13,391 bases of DNA from Candidatus Saccharimonadota bacterium (GTDB lineage Bacteria; Patescibacteriota; Saccharimonadia; CAILAD01; BJGX01). Every line of letters starts with the position of its first letter. The first letter of the stretch is position 1. The DNA lies in contig JACDEK010000014.1 in assembly GCA_013816445.1 (NCBI GenBank), forward strand, positions 1 to 13,391. Reading direction: 5' to 3'. The position numbers and the translations under genes were made by a program. Below, piece after piece: positions 6,285-12,900 of the stretch. The notes beneath the pieces are model-generated. The model was not told the DNA's origin. It saw nothing but the letters and a program-made list of their open reading frames with translations, and searched no databases.

Positions 6285-6539
6285 CTACTCAATGATTTCA
6301 TTGTCACGTAGACTTTGCATTTTTGCTCGAACTGCCGGCATCATTGTGCCTTCTTCGAACATACCATTTGATTGAGTAATAATTTCTTTCAAAATATCTG
6401 GCCAGATTTGATCAAATATTTCTTCAGCAACTGCTTGTGGGTGAACTGGCGCCCAAGCGGCTTCGAGGGTGCGAATTATTTTGGGGCCAACTTCGTCCCA
6501 GATTTTGTCTCTGATATTTTGTGCAGTTGAGACTGGCAT
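6285..6539 (-). CDS. Small hypothetical protein, 84 aa
   Basis: I do not recognise this protein. It is soluble, acidic and mostly helical by composition, rich in Ile, Glu and Ala, with several Trp (IWDEVG, EAAWAPVHP, QIWPDI) and no Cys. It has no signal or membrane segment. The start is set by a strong Shine-Dalgarno, TTGGAGGT, 4 nt before the ATG at 6539. An alternative TTG at 6551 lies inside that site and is not credible. The gene ends with TAG, runs convergently to folD, and follows the 141-aa hypothetical gene by 92 nt on the same strand, so they may share a transcript. Confidence 0.75.
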   Translation of the reverse strand: MPVSTAQNIRDKIWDEVGPKIIRTLEAAWAPVHPQAVAEEIFDQIWPDILKEIITQSNGMFEEGTMMPAVRAKMQSLRDNEIIE

Positions 6540-6631
6540 ACTAACCTCCAATAGGTGCTTGGGTATAGTTTACGATCAAATACATAATTCGACAAGCATA
6601 ACAAATAAAAAATCTAGATTACTCATCTAAA

Positions 6632-7057
6632 TCACTGACTATAAATATTTAAAAATATTTTTGTAAGCTTATCAAAATCTTCACGGCTAAATGTAGTATA
6701 TTGAATACTTTTAGTAAGCCATTTTTCTGCCTCGGCCAAAGTAAGATCAAAGTAGTATGTGCCATCACCTGGCACACGTACATTCATTGCACCACACGAA
6801 CACCATTCACGTAAACTGTCGCGAGCTAATTGGCTATCGCCATGTATTGGATGCTGAACAAAATAAAATCCACAATACTTATCACTTTCATCGCACATCT
6901 TTTCTACTTTTTTATATACAGCCACGCAGGCCTCATCATAATGGCTACGAAGCCTAATACTCTTGTGGCCTTGCAAAATCATTAGTGAGAAAATTGCATC
7001 AAAAATATCGTGTTGAAGAATCTCTATTTGCTCATTTTGACTCTTTGTCTTTGACAT
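6632..7057 (-). CDS. Hypothetical protein, 141 aa, cysteine-containing
   Basis: Not recognised. A soluble protein with helical ends and a middle section holding six cysteines (CVAVYKK, MCDESDKYCGF, EWCSCGAM). The CSCG and CxxxxxxC spacings could bind a metal, but no known finger pattern is complete. The C-terminal part (TYYFDLTLAEAEKWLTKS) looks like a beta-strand/helix unit. The ATG at 7057 is preferred over a GTG two codons upstream because AAGGAG sits 5 nt before the ATG and touches the GTG. A TATACT box lies about 32 nt upstream. Transcribed divergently from tRNA-Leu(GAG). Confidence 0.75.
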   Translation of the reverse strand: MSKTKSQNEQIEILQHDIFDAIFSLMILQGHKSIRLRSHYDEACVAVYKKVEKMCDESDKYCGFYFVQHPIHGDSQLARDSLREWCSCGAMNVRVPGDGTYYFDLTLAEAEKWLTKSIQYTTFSREDFDKLTKIFLNIYSQ

Positions 7058-7088
7058 CCCCACTCCTTGGCTAAAAGGTACTACCTAC

Positions 7089-7094
7089 AGTATA
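7089..7094 (-). promoter_or_regulatory. -10 box for the 141-aa gene
   Basis: TATACT on the minus strand with a predicted start near 7082 and a leader of about 25 nt holding AAGGAG. The -35 (TTCGGT) is weak. Confidence 0.45.
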
Positions 7095-7102
7095 GTACAG
7101 AC

Positions 7103-7131
7103 TTCAAAAAAACCGAATATTCTGCTACAAT
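7103..7131 (+). promoter_or_regulatory. tRNA-Leu(GAG) promoter
   Basis: TTCAAA (7103-7108), a 17-nt spacer ending in TGC, then TACAAT (7126-7131): a moderate -35 with an extended -10. Predicted start about 18 nt before the tRNA. Confidence 0.5.
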
Positions 7132-7156
7132 AAGCGCTGTTCTTCAGATTAATATG

Positions 7157-7224
<68 letters not shown>

Positions 7225-7242
<18 letters not shown>

Positions 7243-7261
7243 TTAAAATAAACCCTGGTTT
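7225..7261 (+). repeat. 37-bp exact inverted repeat, left copy (tRNA-Leu 3' end and flank)
   Basis: Runs from the T arm of tRNA-Leu(GAG) through CCA into the terminator hairpin. Identical, in reverse complement, to 10401-10437, where it forms the 3' part of a tRNA-like RNA gene. Confidence 0.95.
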
Positions 7262-7283
7262 CTGCCAGGATTTATTTGAATGG
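7240..7283 (+). terminator. Long hairpin after tRNA-Leu(GAG)
   Basis: CCATT-AAATAAA-CCTGG pairs with CCAGG-TTTATTT-AATGG (17 pairs, two mismatches, 6-nt loop). It begins with the tRNA CCA itself. The U-tract in the 3' arm (TTTATTT) suggests a terminator for the tRNA and possibly, on minus, for the gene ending at 7389. Confidence 0.6.
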
Positions 7284-7359
7284 TATGAGAGAACTTGAAA
7301 CATAAGGTTAGTCCGGATGAAATCCGAGCGCTGTCCTCTCGTCTGACCAGCCTCTCATA
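7284..7359 (+). ncRNA. Structured repeat element, copy 1
   Basis: Closed by TATGAGAG / CTCTCATA. Inside is the conserved set CTTGAAACnnAAGGTTAGTC - apical hairpin (CGGAT/ATCCG) - CGCTGTCCTCT. AGGUUAGU and GCUGUCCU form an 8-position helix with one U-U mismatch and two G-U pairs in the plus-strand RNA; the opposite strand would have A-C mismatches there, so plus is preferred. It lies between the tRNA-Leu hairpin and the convergent membrane-protein gene. No separate promoter is obvious; read-through from the tRNA is possible. It accounts for most of the non-coding stretch 7243-7388. Family unknown. Confidence 0.55.
7290..7343 (+). repeat. 54-bp exact inverted repeat, left copy
   Basis: Identical in reverse complement to 10427-10480, 3.1 kb away. 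It covers the core of structured element copy 1. Its last 11 bases (GTCCTCTCGTC) also occur at the 3' end of tRNA-Leu(GAG), 7225-7235. Confidence 0.95.
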
Positions 7360-7388
7360 ATCTTATCAATAAAATTGTGGCGACTTTT

Positions 7389-7709
7389 CTATGAACGAAT
7401 ATACCAAGCAAGATAGATAAATAACGATCCAAAAGCCAGCCCAAGTGGCATAAAAATATACATACTTATACTATAAGCAAACTGACTAGGTCTATTCCAT
7501 ATACTTCGCTGGTTCTTAGGAGTTTTTTTATACATTTTTTGATAGTCTAGCCAGATATATTTAGCGCGAGTAAACCACCAACCCGAAAATATTACCAAAA
7601 AAATACCGAGACCAAGCATTCCAATTCTGCTACCCAGTACTGCTAATATACTTAATACGACAAATAGACCAATGACGAGAATTGAATATTGCTTTTTAAA
7701 ATTATTCAT
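7389..7709 (-). CDS. Small membrane protein, 106 aa
   Basis: Not assigned to a family. Three hydrophobic segments are visible: about residues 8-25, 27-47 and 82-104, with a basic, Trp/Tyr-rich cytoplasmic-type loop between the second and third (TRAKYIWLDYQKMYKKTPKN). No catalytic motif is seen. The start codon follows the stop of the FAD-oxidase gene by 4 nt without a good Shine-Dalgarno, so it is likely translated by coupling and belongs to that operon. It may serve as a membrane partner of the oxidase; that is inference from position only. Its 3' side converges on tRNA-Leu(GAG) and the element at 7284-7359. Confidence 0.75.
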   Translation of the reverse strand: MNNFKKQYSILVIGLFVVLSILAVLGSRIGMLGLGIFLVIFSGWWFTRAKYIWLDYQKMYKKTPKNQRSIWNRPSQFAYSISMYIFMPLGLAFGSLFIYLAWYIRS

Positions 7710-7713
7710 TTTC

Positions 7714-9348
7714 TTAATGATTATAGGTTGATGGCAAATGTTCGTAGAGCTGTTTTATTGAGTATTCTTTGCGCATCTTTACCATAGCATCTTCTTTTGA
7801 AACATGCAGTTTTACACCTGGGTTAAGAAAATTAAGTGGGTCAAAAAGATTCTTAATATCTTCAAATAGGCCGTATATCTTAGTGCCAACCATATCTTTC
7901 AAATATACGCCACGCATGATTCCGTCATTATGCTCGGCACTCGTACTACCATTAAGCTTTATCACCAGCCTATAATATTCATCAGTTAGTTCAAATATTT
8001 TCGCTCTGTCACGCATATTAGATAGGTCAAAAAACGGCTGAATATGTAAGTTGCCATTACCGGCATGCCCCCAAGTGGCAATCTTAACATTGTATTTTTT
8101 AAATAGCTTATAAACTGATTGTAAGTATTTTGAAAAGTTTTCAATTGGTACAATACCATCTTCAATAATTGGTAAAGCTTTTTTGGCACCTGTGTGTGTC
8201 CATATAACAGCAGCAGCTCCACGGCGAATACGCCATAATTCAGTTTGTTCTTCTAGCTTTTCAGAAAATTTCACGATCTTTGTATACTCGTTTAAAATTT
8301 TAAAGGCTTTTTTGGCTTTCTTCTTGCGTTCCGCTACTTTGTGGTTATCAAACTCAATCAACAATATTAGTTTTGGCAAATCATTTATATTAATACCCTT
8401 AAGCATTTCTGGCTTGTGCTCACGCATAAAGTCTAGAGTATGATAGTCAACCATCTCAGCAGCACACGGGGCTAGAGGAAGTATCCTTTTTACAGCCTCT
8501 TCGGCTTTTGCAGTATCATCAAAGTGAGCGACAAGTAATGTTTTTTGTGGATTATACTCAGCCGTATAGAAGGTTATTTCTGTTACTACACCAAGAGTAC
8601 CTTGAGAGCCAATAATTAACTGGCTCAAATCAAATGAACCGTCTTTACCCTTAATATCCCACAAGTCATAGCCTGTTGAGTTTTTACTAACAGTTGGTTT
8701 TGCCTTTTGAATTAGTTCTTTATTATCAGTCAAAAGCTTGTCTAGCTCACGATACAAATGACCCTCAAAATCTACTTGAGCTTTTTTACGTTTGAATTCT
8801 TTTTTGGTTAAACGGCCCGTCACAATTACATCACCATTGCTCAATACAACTCGCAGACTCTTCACCCAATTGCGGGTAGCGCCATACTTGAGAGTAAGCT
8901 CACCAGCTGCATTATTAGCAACTGCGCCACCAAGTGTGCAAAAATCTATACTCGCTGGGTATGGGGGTAAGTAGCGCCAGTGACTTTGCAAAATACCTTG
9001 CAAATGCGAGTAGATCATTCCTGGCTCAACAGTGACAGTTGTTTTAGTCAGATCCTTTAAGCTCTTCATAGTTGCAGGAAATACCATAACTACACCATCA
9101 CCAAGCGCACCACCACTTTGATCAGTCCCTTTTCCGCGAGCTGTCAAAGCTATCTTATTACCCTCTTGGGCTTGCCAGCTAAGATACTTAACGGTATGAA
9201 TAACATCATTCTCGTTATGTGGATACATAATAACTTGGGGTGTAACCTGAAAAATACTACCGTCAGTAGAAAAAAACTGACGAGCTTTTTCTGAAGTAGT
9301 AATATTAGCAGACGTTAAATGCAAAAGTTCTCGAACGAGGGATTTCAT
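7714..9348 (-). CDS. FAD-binding oxidase/dehydrogenase (GlcD / D-lactate dehydrogenase type)
   Basis: Flavoenzyme of the PCMH-fold (PF01565) plus C-terminal FAD-oxidase (PF02913) type, which oxidises 2-hydroxy acids such as D-lactate or glycolate. About 544 residues. FAD-domain motifs: TARGKGTDQSGGALGDGVV (residues 69-87), VEPGM, TLGGAVANNAAGELTLKYGAT (138-158), STGYDLW, and SQGTLGVVTEI. The C-terminal domain carries WGHAGNGNLHIQP, the usual metal/substrate His motif, then EHNDGIMRG in place of the usual EHGxG. No Fe-S domain and no signal peptide. The substrate cannot be read from the sequence. Starts at 9348 or 9360 are both possible; 9348 is chosen because TATGCT ends 7 nt before it and there is no Shine-Dalgarno, fitting the leaderless pattern here. 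Divergent from the Rpf-like gene; followed after 4 nt by a small membrane protein. Confidence 0.9.
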   Translation of the reverse strand: MKSLVRELLHLTSANITTSEKARQFFSTDGSIFQVTPQVIMYPHNENDVIHTVKYLSWQAQEGNKIALTARGKGTDQSGGALGDGVVMVFPATMKSLKDLTKTTVTVEPGMIYSHLQGILQSHWRYLPPYPASIDFCTLGGAVANNAAGELTLKYGATRNWVKSLRVVLSNGDVIVTGRLTKKEFKRKKAQVDFEGHLYRELDKLLTDNKELIQKAKPTVSKNSTGYDLWDIKGKDGSFDLSQLIIGSQGTLGVVTEITFYTAEYNPQKTLLVAHFDDTAKAEEAVKRILPLAPCAAEMVDYHTLDFMREHKPEMLKGININDLPKLILLIEFDNHKVAERKKKAKKAFKILNEYTKIVKFSEKLEEQTELWRIRRGAAAVIWTHTGAKKALPIIEDGIVPIENFSKYLQSVYKLFKKYNVKIATWGHAGNGNLHIQPFFDLSNMRDRAKIFELTDEYYRLVIKLNGSTSAEHNDGIMRGVYLKDMVGTKIYGLFEDIKNLFDPLNFLNPGVKLHVSKEDAMVKMRKEYSIKQLYEHLPSTYNH

Positions 9349-9433
9349 ATATACTAGCATAACAATTTTACCTATAGGCTGTAAAGACTATTTGACTAAA
9401 GTATATTTTGAAGTTAGTATATGTATAAAGCTT
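9349..9433. promoter_or_regulatory. Divergent promoter region of the FAD-oxidase and Rpf-like genes
   Basis: Plus strand: TTGACT (9392-9397), 17-nt spacer, TAGTAT (9415-9420), predicting a start about 6-7 nt before the Rpf-like ATG. Minus strand: TATGCT (9361-9356) 7 nt before the oxidase ATG at 9348. Neither gene has a Shine-Dalgarno. Confidence 0.5.
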
Positions 9434-10300
9434 ATGGCAACAAAGAAAAAACGTATCGCGAATACTCCACTCAAAAAAGTTCAGCAAAACAAGCTTATTG
9501 CTGGAGTGTTGGTTTTACTTTTCGTTATTACAGGTATATTGATTATTTATAAAAGTTTTGCTGGGTCTATTACTATTTTTCACGACAACCCAGACTTTTG
9601 GCGTGACAAAATAGGCTATTGTGAGTCTGGTGGACGTTATGATCGTATTGGGCCAAGTGGTCATACGGGCAAATATCAGTATGATGTTGGTACCTGGCGC
9701 GGTGCTGTTGGGCCAGATCTGGCTGCGCAATATCCACAGGCCTACTTAGCACCAGGTGATGTGCAAGAGTTAGCCTTTACAAATACTTTTGCTCGTCGCG
9801 GAACACAACCCTGGAACGCTAGCTACCATTGCTGGATCAAAGGCACAACAGTACCCGCAAGCGCCGAAGAGCAAATCTCGTCAGTCTTTCAAGCTCCTGC
9901 TGCCGTAGTAGTATCACCTCCTGCAAAACCTTTTGGTGTAACCTCAGGAGAATATAATGTCATCATTAACGGTCGGGTTACTCTTAACGATGCACCGCTC
10001 CCAAATGTCACACTTGCTACTTGTAGTGCTGATAGAATAGCAACAACAGATGCCGATGGGCGTTTTGCCTTTGGTGTGCCGGTAAATAATACTTTTTGTT
10101 TACGCCCTACAGGAGGTATTCCGGCCGGAGCCAGACTTACTCGTACATCAAATAACGTTGAACATGCTGCAGACTTAACTTTTGAAAACCAAATTGCTGG
10201 TATTAACTGCTATAGACAATTTTGGTGCTTTTTAGGTGGCAGCTACACCTGGGACAGAAACCGTGATACGGGATATAACTTCTTTTATACTTCTCCTTAG
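9434..10300 (+). CDS. Rpf-like transglycosylase with a carboxypeptidase-regulatory-like domain
   Basis: Probable secreted or membrane-anchored peptidoglycan-cleaving protein, 288 residues. A basic N-terminus (MATKKKR) precedes one membrane segment (about 21-40). A resuscitation-promoting-factor/transglycosylase-like domain follows (55-134): FWRDKIGYCESGGRYDRIG with the expected catalytic Glu64, GKYQYDVGTW, and a second Cys (133, SYHCW) placed to bond Cys63. After a Pro/Ala linker (150-170), residues 174-228 look like a beta-sandwich carboxypeptidase-regulatory repeat (VIINGRVTLNDAPLPNVTL, TTDADGRFAF). The tail has two more Cys and many aromatics (INCYRQFWCFLGGSYTW). Likely acts on its own or the host's wall. 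The ATG at 9434 is chosen because the upstream TTG in frame lies inside the -35 box. Ends with TAG. Divergent from the oxidase. Confidence 0.88.
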   Translation: MATKKKRIANTPLKKVQQNKLIAGVLVLLFVITGILIIYKSFAGSITIFHDNPDFWRDKIGYCESGGRYDRIGPSGHTGKYQYDVGTWRGAVGPDLAAQYPQAYLAPGDVQELAFTNTFARRGTQPWNASYHCWIKGTTVPASAEEQISSVFQAPAAVVVSPPAKPFGVTSGEYNVIINGRVTLNDAPLPNVTLATCSADRIATTDADGRFAFGVPVNNTFCLRPTGGIPAGARLTRTSNNVEHAADLTFENQIAGINCYRQFWCFLGGSYTWDRNRDTGYNFFYTSP

Positions 10301-10304
10301 ATTT

Positions 10305-10381
10305 AGACAGAGGACAGCGACTGAATTTTAAGTAGTAACTTAAAGTCAGACTAACCTTGGGTTTCAAGCCCTCAATCGTCT
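10305..10381 (-). ncRNA. Structured repeat element, diverged copy 3
   Basis: Minus-strand reading: AGAC / GTCT closing pairs, GGG-CTTGAAA-CCC, AAGGTTAGTC, a long apical hairpin (CTGA...TTTAAGT / ACTTAAA...TCAG, loop of about 4 nt), then CGCTGTCCTCT. The flanking blocks match copies 1 and 2 almost base for base, while the apical hairpin differs in sequence and length yet still pairs. That is the pattern of a conserved RNA structure. It starts 5 nt after the Rpf-like stop codon. It has no promoter of its own that I can see, so it may be silent or read from copy 2 by read-through. With copy 2 and its terminator it fills the gap 10301-10490. Confidence 0.5.
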
Positions 10382-10387
10382 TCAATC

Positions 10388-10412
10388 AAAAAACCCCATA
10401 AAACCAGGGTTT
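10388..10412 (-). terminator. Terminator after the tRNA-like RNA gene
   Basis: Minus strand: AAACCC / GGGTTT stem with a 10-nt loop, ending in TTTTTTG. It sits 8 nt past the CCA of the tRNA-like gene. The left half of the hairpin is part of the 37-bp repeat shared with tRNA-Leu(GAG). Confidence 0.65.
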
Positions 10413-10437
10413 ATTTTAATGGTGCGGACGAGAGGAC
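10401..10437 (-). repeat. 37-bp exact inverted repeat, right copy
   Basis: Reverse complement of 7225-7261 without a mismatch: tRNA-Leu(GAG) 3' end, CCA and 3' flank. Confidence 0.95.
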
Positions 10438-10489
10438 AGCGCTCGGATTTCATCCGGACTAACCTTATGTTTCAAGTTCTTTCGTCCGC
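10420..10489 (-). ncRNA. tRNA-like small RNA gene: element core in a tRNA-Leu acceptor/CCA frame (copy 2)
   Basis: A 70-nt unit on the minus strand. It begins GCGGACG and ends CGTCCGC-A-CCA, the exact acceptor stem, discriminator and CCA of tRNA-Leu(GAG). The inside is the structured-element core, not D, anticodon and T arms: CTTGAAACATAAGGTTAGTC, a CGGAT/ATCCG hairpin, CGCTGTCC. A TATAAT lies at 10503-10498, predicting a start 1-3 nt before the unit, and a hairpin with T6 follows. So it looks like a complete RNA gene. It has no usable anticodon loop, so it should not decode. It may be a derived RNA, a tRNA mimic, or a recombination scar; function unknown. Confidence 0.5.
10427..10480 (-). 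repeat. 54-bp exact inverted repeat, right copy
   Basis: Reverse complement of 7290-7343 without a mismatch. Confidence 0.95.
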
Positions 10490-10497
10490 ATAGTTTA

Positions 10498-10503
10498 ATT
10501 ATA
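10498..10503 (-). promoter_or_regulatory. -10 box for the tRNA-like RNA gene
   Basis: Consensus TATAAT on the minus strand, 8 nt before the GCGGACG 5' end. No good -35 was found 16-18 nt upstream. Confidence 0.45.
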
Positions 10504-10542
10504 ATACTCTTGATTGTATTGCAGGCTAGCTAGTAACAAAAA

Positions 10543-12282
10543 CTAACGTATACTTGCTTTAGTCGTTTCGCGTTTTTGCGTATACCACTTTTGTACATCC
10601 AAAAATCTATTACTTGGTTCGGCAAGCTTATTAGCCGAAAGCCCACCAATAGCATTACTTTGAGCATAATTAAAGACTGATGAGTACAAGATAATCGCTG
10701 GCTCGTCTTTTGCCCACAGTTGTAAAAACGCACTATACCGGGCATTTTTATATGCTGGGTCTTTTGCTACTCGGCCAGTTTCTAGATACTTATCAGCCTC
10801 TGCATTACTATATTGACTCAAATTAAGACCTGGGTCTGCCGCTTGTGAGGTATGCCAGTAAGCATACATGTCTGGGTCAATTCCTACATCTAGCCCATAC
10901 AATAATACATCGTAGTTGCGCGGGCGAATATAGTTTTGTTGCAACTGATCTAGAGGTACAGCAATAACATCAGACTGCACGCCTGTATCTGCCCACATTT
11001 TTTTTACAGCATCAGCAACTGGTTCATAGACTGAGCCTTGGAGTGTAACAATTCTTAAGCGGGTACTCTTTAGTTGCTCGGCATTAACACTCGCCAAAGT
11101 GTCTTTAGCTTTTTGCTGATCATATTCATATCTCGGTGCGGTATTATCAAACCCAGAGTAGCCAGCAAAGATTGGATAACTAATTTTCACTGCTTGTCCA
11201 TCCAGTTGATTTTGAATAATAGCATTCTTGTCAGTTGCATATGCCAAGGCTTGTCTCAAATGTACATCTGCCACTGCTGCAGACTTGGTATTAAAAAACA
11301 ATGCCGAATAAGCGGGTAGGTTTAGGTGATGAATTGTAATATCATCAATCTGCTTGGTTTGTTTTTCAAGTTCTGGCTTACTCACAACAAAACCATTAAT
11401 TTGTTTTTTCACGTATCCAGCTACAAATTCATTATTAGTTTGGTACTTTACGAATCGAAGTTGATCTAAAAATGGTCTACCTAAATAGTAATTCTGAGAA
11501 GCATCTAACGTAAGTTCATCTTGTCCATCTACAATTTTTTGTAGCTTAAAAGGCCCACTCCCTATGGGTTTTTGATTAAACTCGTAAGTTTTAAGTAAGC
11601 CAGGTCGAACCTTTTCGAGCAAGTGTTTCGGTAAAATACCCATAGTTGTGTTTGATAAAAATGCACCATAGCTACTTGGCAGAGTAAACGTAATTGTCTG
11701 TTTATCGATTATTTCATACTTAACACCATTCCAGTTACCCGCTAGCGGGCTACGTGTATCGGGGTTTTGTACTCGATTGATTGTAAAGGCAATATCCTCA
11801 GATGTAAGTTCTTTTCCATCTTGCCATTTTGTGTTTGGTCGCAGATGAAAAGTGTATAGTTTTTTATCTGGGCTCACCTCCCAACTGCTCGCCAAGTCAC
11901 CTTCTATCTGACGATTATTATTGACTCGTGTTAAGCCACTAAAAACTAGACTCGTTACATCGCTTGTGGCAGAATTATCAGGAAACAACGGATTAACCCC
12001 TTTGACATTTCCTACTATTCCTTCGCTGTAAGAGCCACCATATTCTGCTGTTTGAATGAGATAATAGCTACTAAGTGAATTATTCTGTATATATAAACCC
12101 CACACGCTCACAATAATTATTAGAGTCCATGCAGAGAATAGCCAACGTGATTCGGCAAACTTTTGCCAGCCACCATAGATATGTCTTTGTGAATAGCGCA
12201 AAAACCACTGTTCCCAAGAACGAAAATTACGACGCAATCGTCGTGTGTTTCTATTAACTTGAAATCTAAAGTAAGATGCCAT
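10543..12282 (-). CDS. Membrane-anchored family-5 extracellular solute-binding protein (peptide type)
   Basis: SBP_bac_5-type protein (OppA/DppA fold) that would bind oligopeptides outside the membrane. 579 residues. Unusually, the N-terminus is a basic cytoplasmic tail of about 45 residues (RNTRRLRRNFRSWEQWFLRYS) followed by one membrane segment (about 47-66), with no lipobox or cleavable signal. Family landmarks: GGSYSEGIVGNVKGVNPLF, LVFSGLTRV, WEVSPDKKLYTFHLRPNTKWQDGKELTSEDIAFTI, PIGSGPFKL, and near the C-terminus QYSNAEADKYLETG and LWAKDEPAIILY. No permease or ATPase gene is next to it in the window. It starts 4 nt after the secG stop without a Shine-Dalgarno, so translation is probably coupled to secG. 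Confidence 0.9.
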   Translation of the reverse strand: MASYFRFQVNRNTRRLRRNFRSWEQWFLRYSQRHIYGGWQKFAESRWLFSAWTLIIIVSVWGLYIQNNSLSSYYLIQTAEYGGSYSEGIVGNVKGVNPLFPDNSATSDVTSLVFSGLTRVNNNRQIEGDLASSWEVSPDKKLYTFHLRPNTKWQDGKELTSEDIAFTINRVQNPDTRSPLAGNWNGVKYEIIDKQTITFTLPSSYGAFLSNTTMGILPKHLLEKVRPGLLKTYEFNQKPIGSGPFKLQKIVDGQDELTLDASQNYYLGRPFLDQLRFVKYQTNNEFVAGYVKKQINGFVVSKPELEKQTKQIDDITIHHLNLPAYSALFFNTKSAAVADVHLRQALAYATDKNAIIQNQLDGQAVKISYPIFAGYSGFDNTAPRYEYDQQKAKDTLASVNAEQLKSTRLRIVTLQGSVYEPVADAVKKMWADTGVQSDVIAVPLDQLQQNYIRPRNYDVLLYGLDVGIDPDMYAYWHTSQAADPGLNLSQYSNAEADKYLETGRVAKDPAYKNARYSAFLQLWAKDEPAIILYSSVFNYAQSNAIGGLSANKLAEPSNRFLDVQKWYTQKRETTKASIR

Positions 12283-12286
12283 TTAC

Positions 12287-12505
12287 TTATGGTAAAAGGA
12301 GTATTCCGATCAAAGAACCAATAAAGATAACTGCGAGTACGATTGTGGCATAGAACAATACTTGCTCAGCCCCGCGTTTGGTACGATAAAAACTACTCTC
12401 ACCACCAAAAGCCGAGCCCAGACCACTCCCTTGGTTTTGCAATAATACGGCAATTACAAGCATTATACTTGATACAACTGTTATAACTGATATGATATTT
12501 CTCAT
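12287..12505 (-). CDS. secG: Preprotein translocase subunit SecG
   Basis: Small subunit of the SecYEG channel. 72 residues, typical length, with two membrane segments (about 3-22 and 48-70) and the family signature between them: LLQNQGSGLGSAFGGESSFYRTKRGAEQVLF. The start is supported by AAGGAG 9 nt upstream and overlaps the stop of the preceding gene by 4 bp (ATGA). It sits between a PF04020 membrane protein and the solute-binding protein, probably all one transcript. Confidence 0.96.
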   Translation of the reverse strand: MRNIISVITVVSSIMLVIAVLLQNQGSGLGSAFGGESSFYRTKRGAEQVLFYATIVLAVIFIGSLIGILLLP

Positions 12506-12861
12506 ATTGTTTTCTCCTTGAGGATAAATAAATCAAATAGATAATTAACTAACCAAACTATAATTACTGCTCCGAGTGCTGCCCAAGCACTACGTAATTG
12601 AAAGGCAGGGTACAGACGACTGGTTATCCAGAGCATAAAGGCATTAATTATTAGGGTAAATAGCCCTAATGTCAGTGCAATAGCGGGTAAACTAATAATA
12701 ACAATTAGTGGCCGAATAAGAGCATTTACAAGCCCAAAAATAAGACTAGCAATAATTAAGACAATAAGCTTATTATCATAGTCTACGCTTGAAAATATCC
12801 AGGCTGCAGCCAATAACCCAATTGCATTCGCTAGCCAACTCCATAAAAATCGTTTTAACAC
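12502..12861 (-). CDS. PF04020 (YvlD / 'phage holin family 4') membrane protein
   Basis: 119 residues with four hydrophobic segments (about 7-24, 31-47, 53-78, 89-113). The core NALIRPLIVIISLPAIALTLGLFTLIINAFMLW (residues 46-78) has the NxxIRP...P......G.......N pattern of PF04020. Members are often labelled phage holins, but bacterial ones such as YvlD are chromosomal and nothing phage-like is nearby; function is unknown. The start is GTG at 12861. There is no Shine-Dalgarno, and an extended -10 (TGG-TAAAAT) ends 6 nt before it, so a leaderless mRNA starting at GTG is likely. First gene of the PF04020-secG-SBP operon. Confidence 0.88.
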   Translation of the reverse strand: MLKRFLWSWLANAIGLLAAAWIFSSVDYDNKLIVLIIASLIFGLVNALIRPLIVIISLPAIALTLGLFTLIINAFMLWITSRLYPAFQLRSAWAALGAVIIVWLVNYLFDLFILKEKTI

Positions 12862-12867
12862 TTGCCC

Positions 12868-12891
12868 ATTTTACCAGATTACTGCATACTT
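12868..12891 (-). promoter_or_regulatory. Promoter of the PF04020-secG-SBP operon, leaderless geometry
   Basis: Minus strand: TTTTCA (imperfect -35), 17-nt spacer ending in TGG, TAAAAT (12873-12868), then 6 nt (GGGCAA) and the GTG start. Same layout as the htpX promoter. It lies in the 39-nt gap after uvrC. Confidence 0.6.
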
Positions 12892-12900
12892 GAAAAGCTC

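Noticed and set aside
7290..7343. Cobalamin-riboswitch-like core (AAGG, CCGGAUGAAAUCCG, GCUGUCC)
   Set aside because: The likeness is to part of the Cbl core only. The CGCAACUGU part is absent, and in the third copy the GAUGAAAUC hairpin is replaced by an unrelated hairpin, so it is not a conserved ligand core. No B12-related gene is nearby.
10305..10489. Integron attC site (GACTAAC / GTTAGTC look like R boxes)
   Set aside because: Each element has only one such box, and it does not fit GTTRRRY exactly. There is no second matching box and no integrase.
10420..10489. A functional decoding tRNA on the minus strand
   Set aside because: Acceptor stem and CCA fit, but there is no D arm, no 7-nt anticodon loop and no T arm; kept as a tRNA-like RNA.
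12502..12861. Prophage holin
   Set aside because: The PF04020 label includes chromosomal YvlD-type proteins. No phage gene is nearby, and it sits in an operon with secG.
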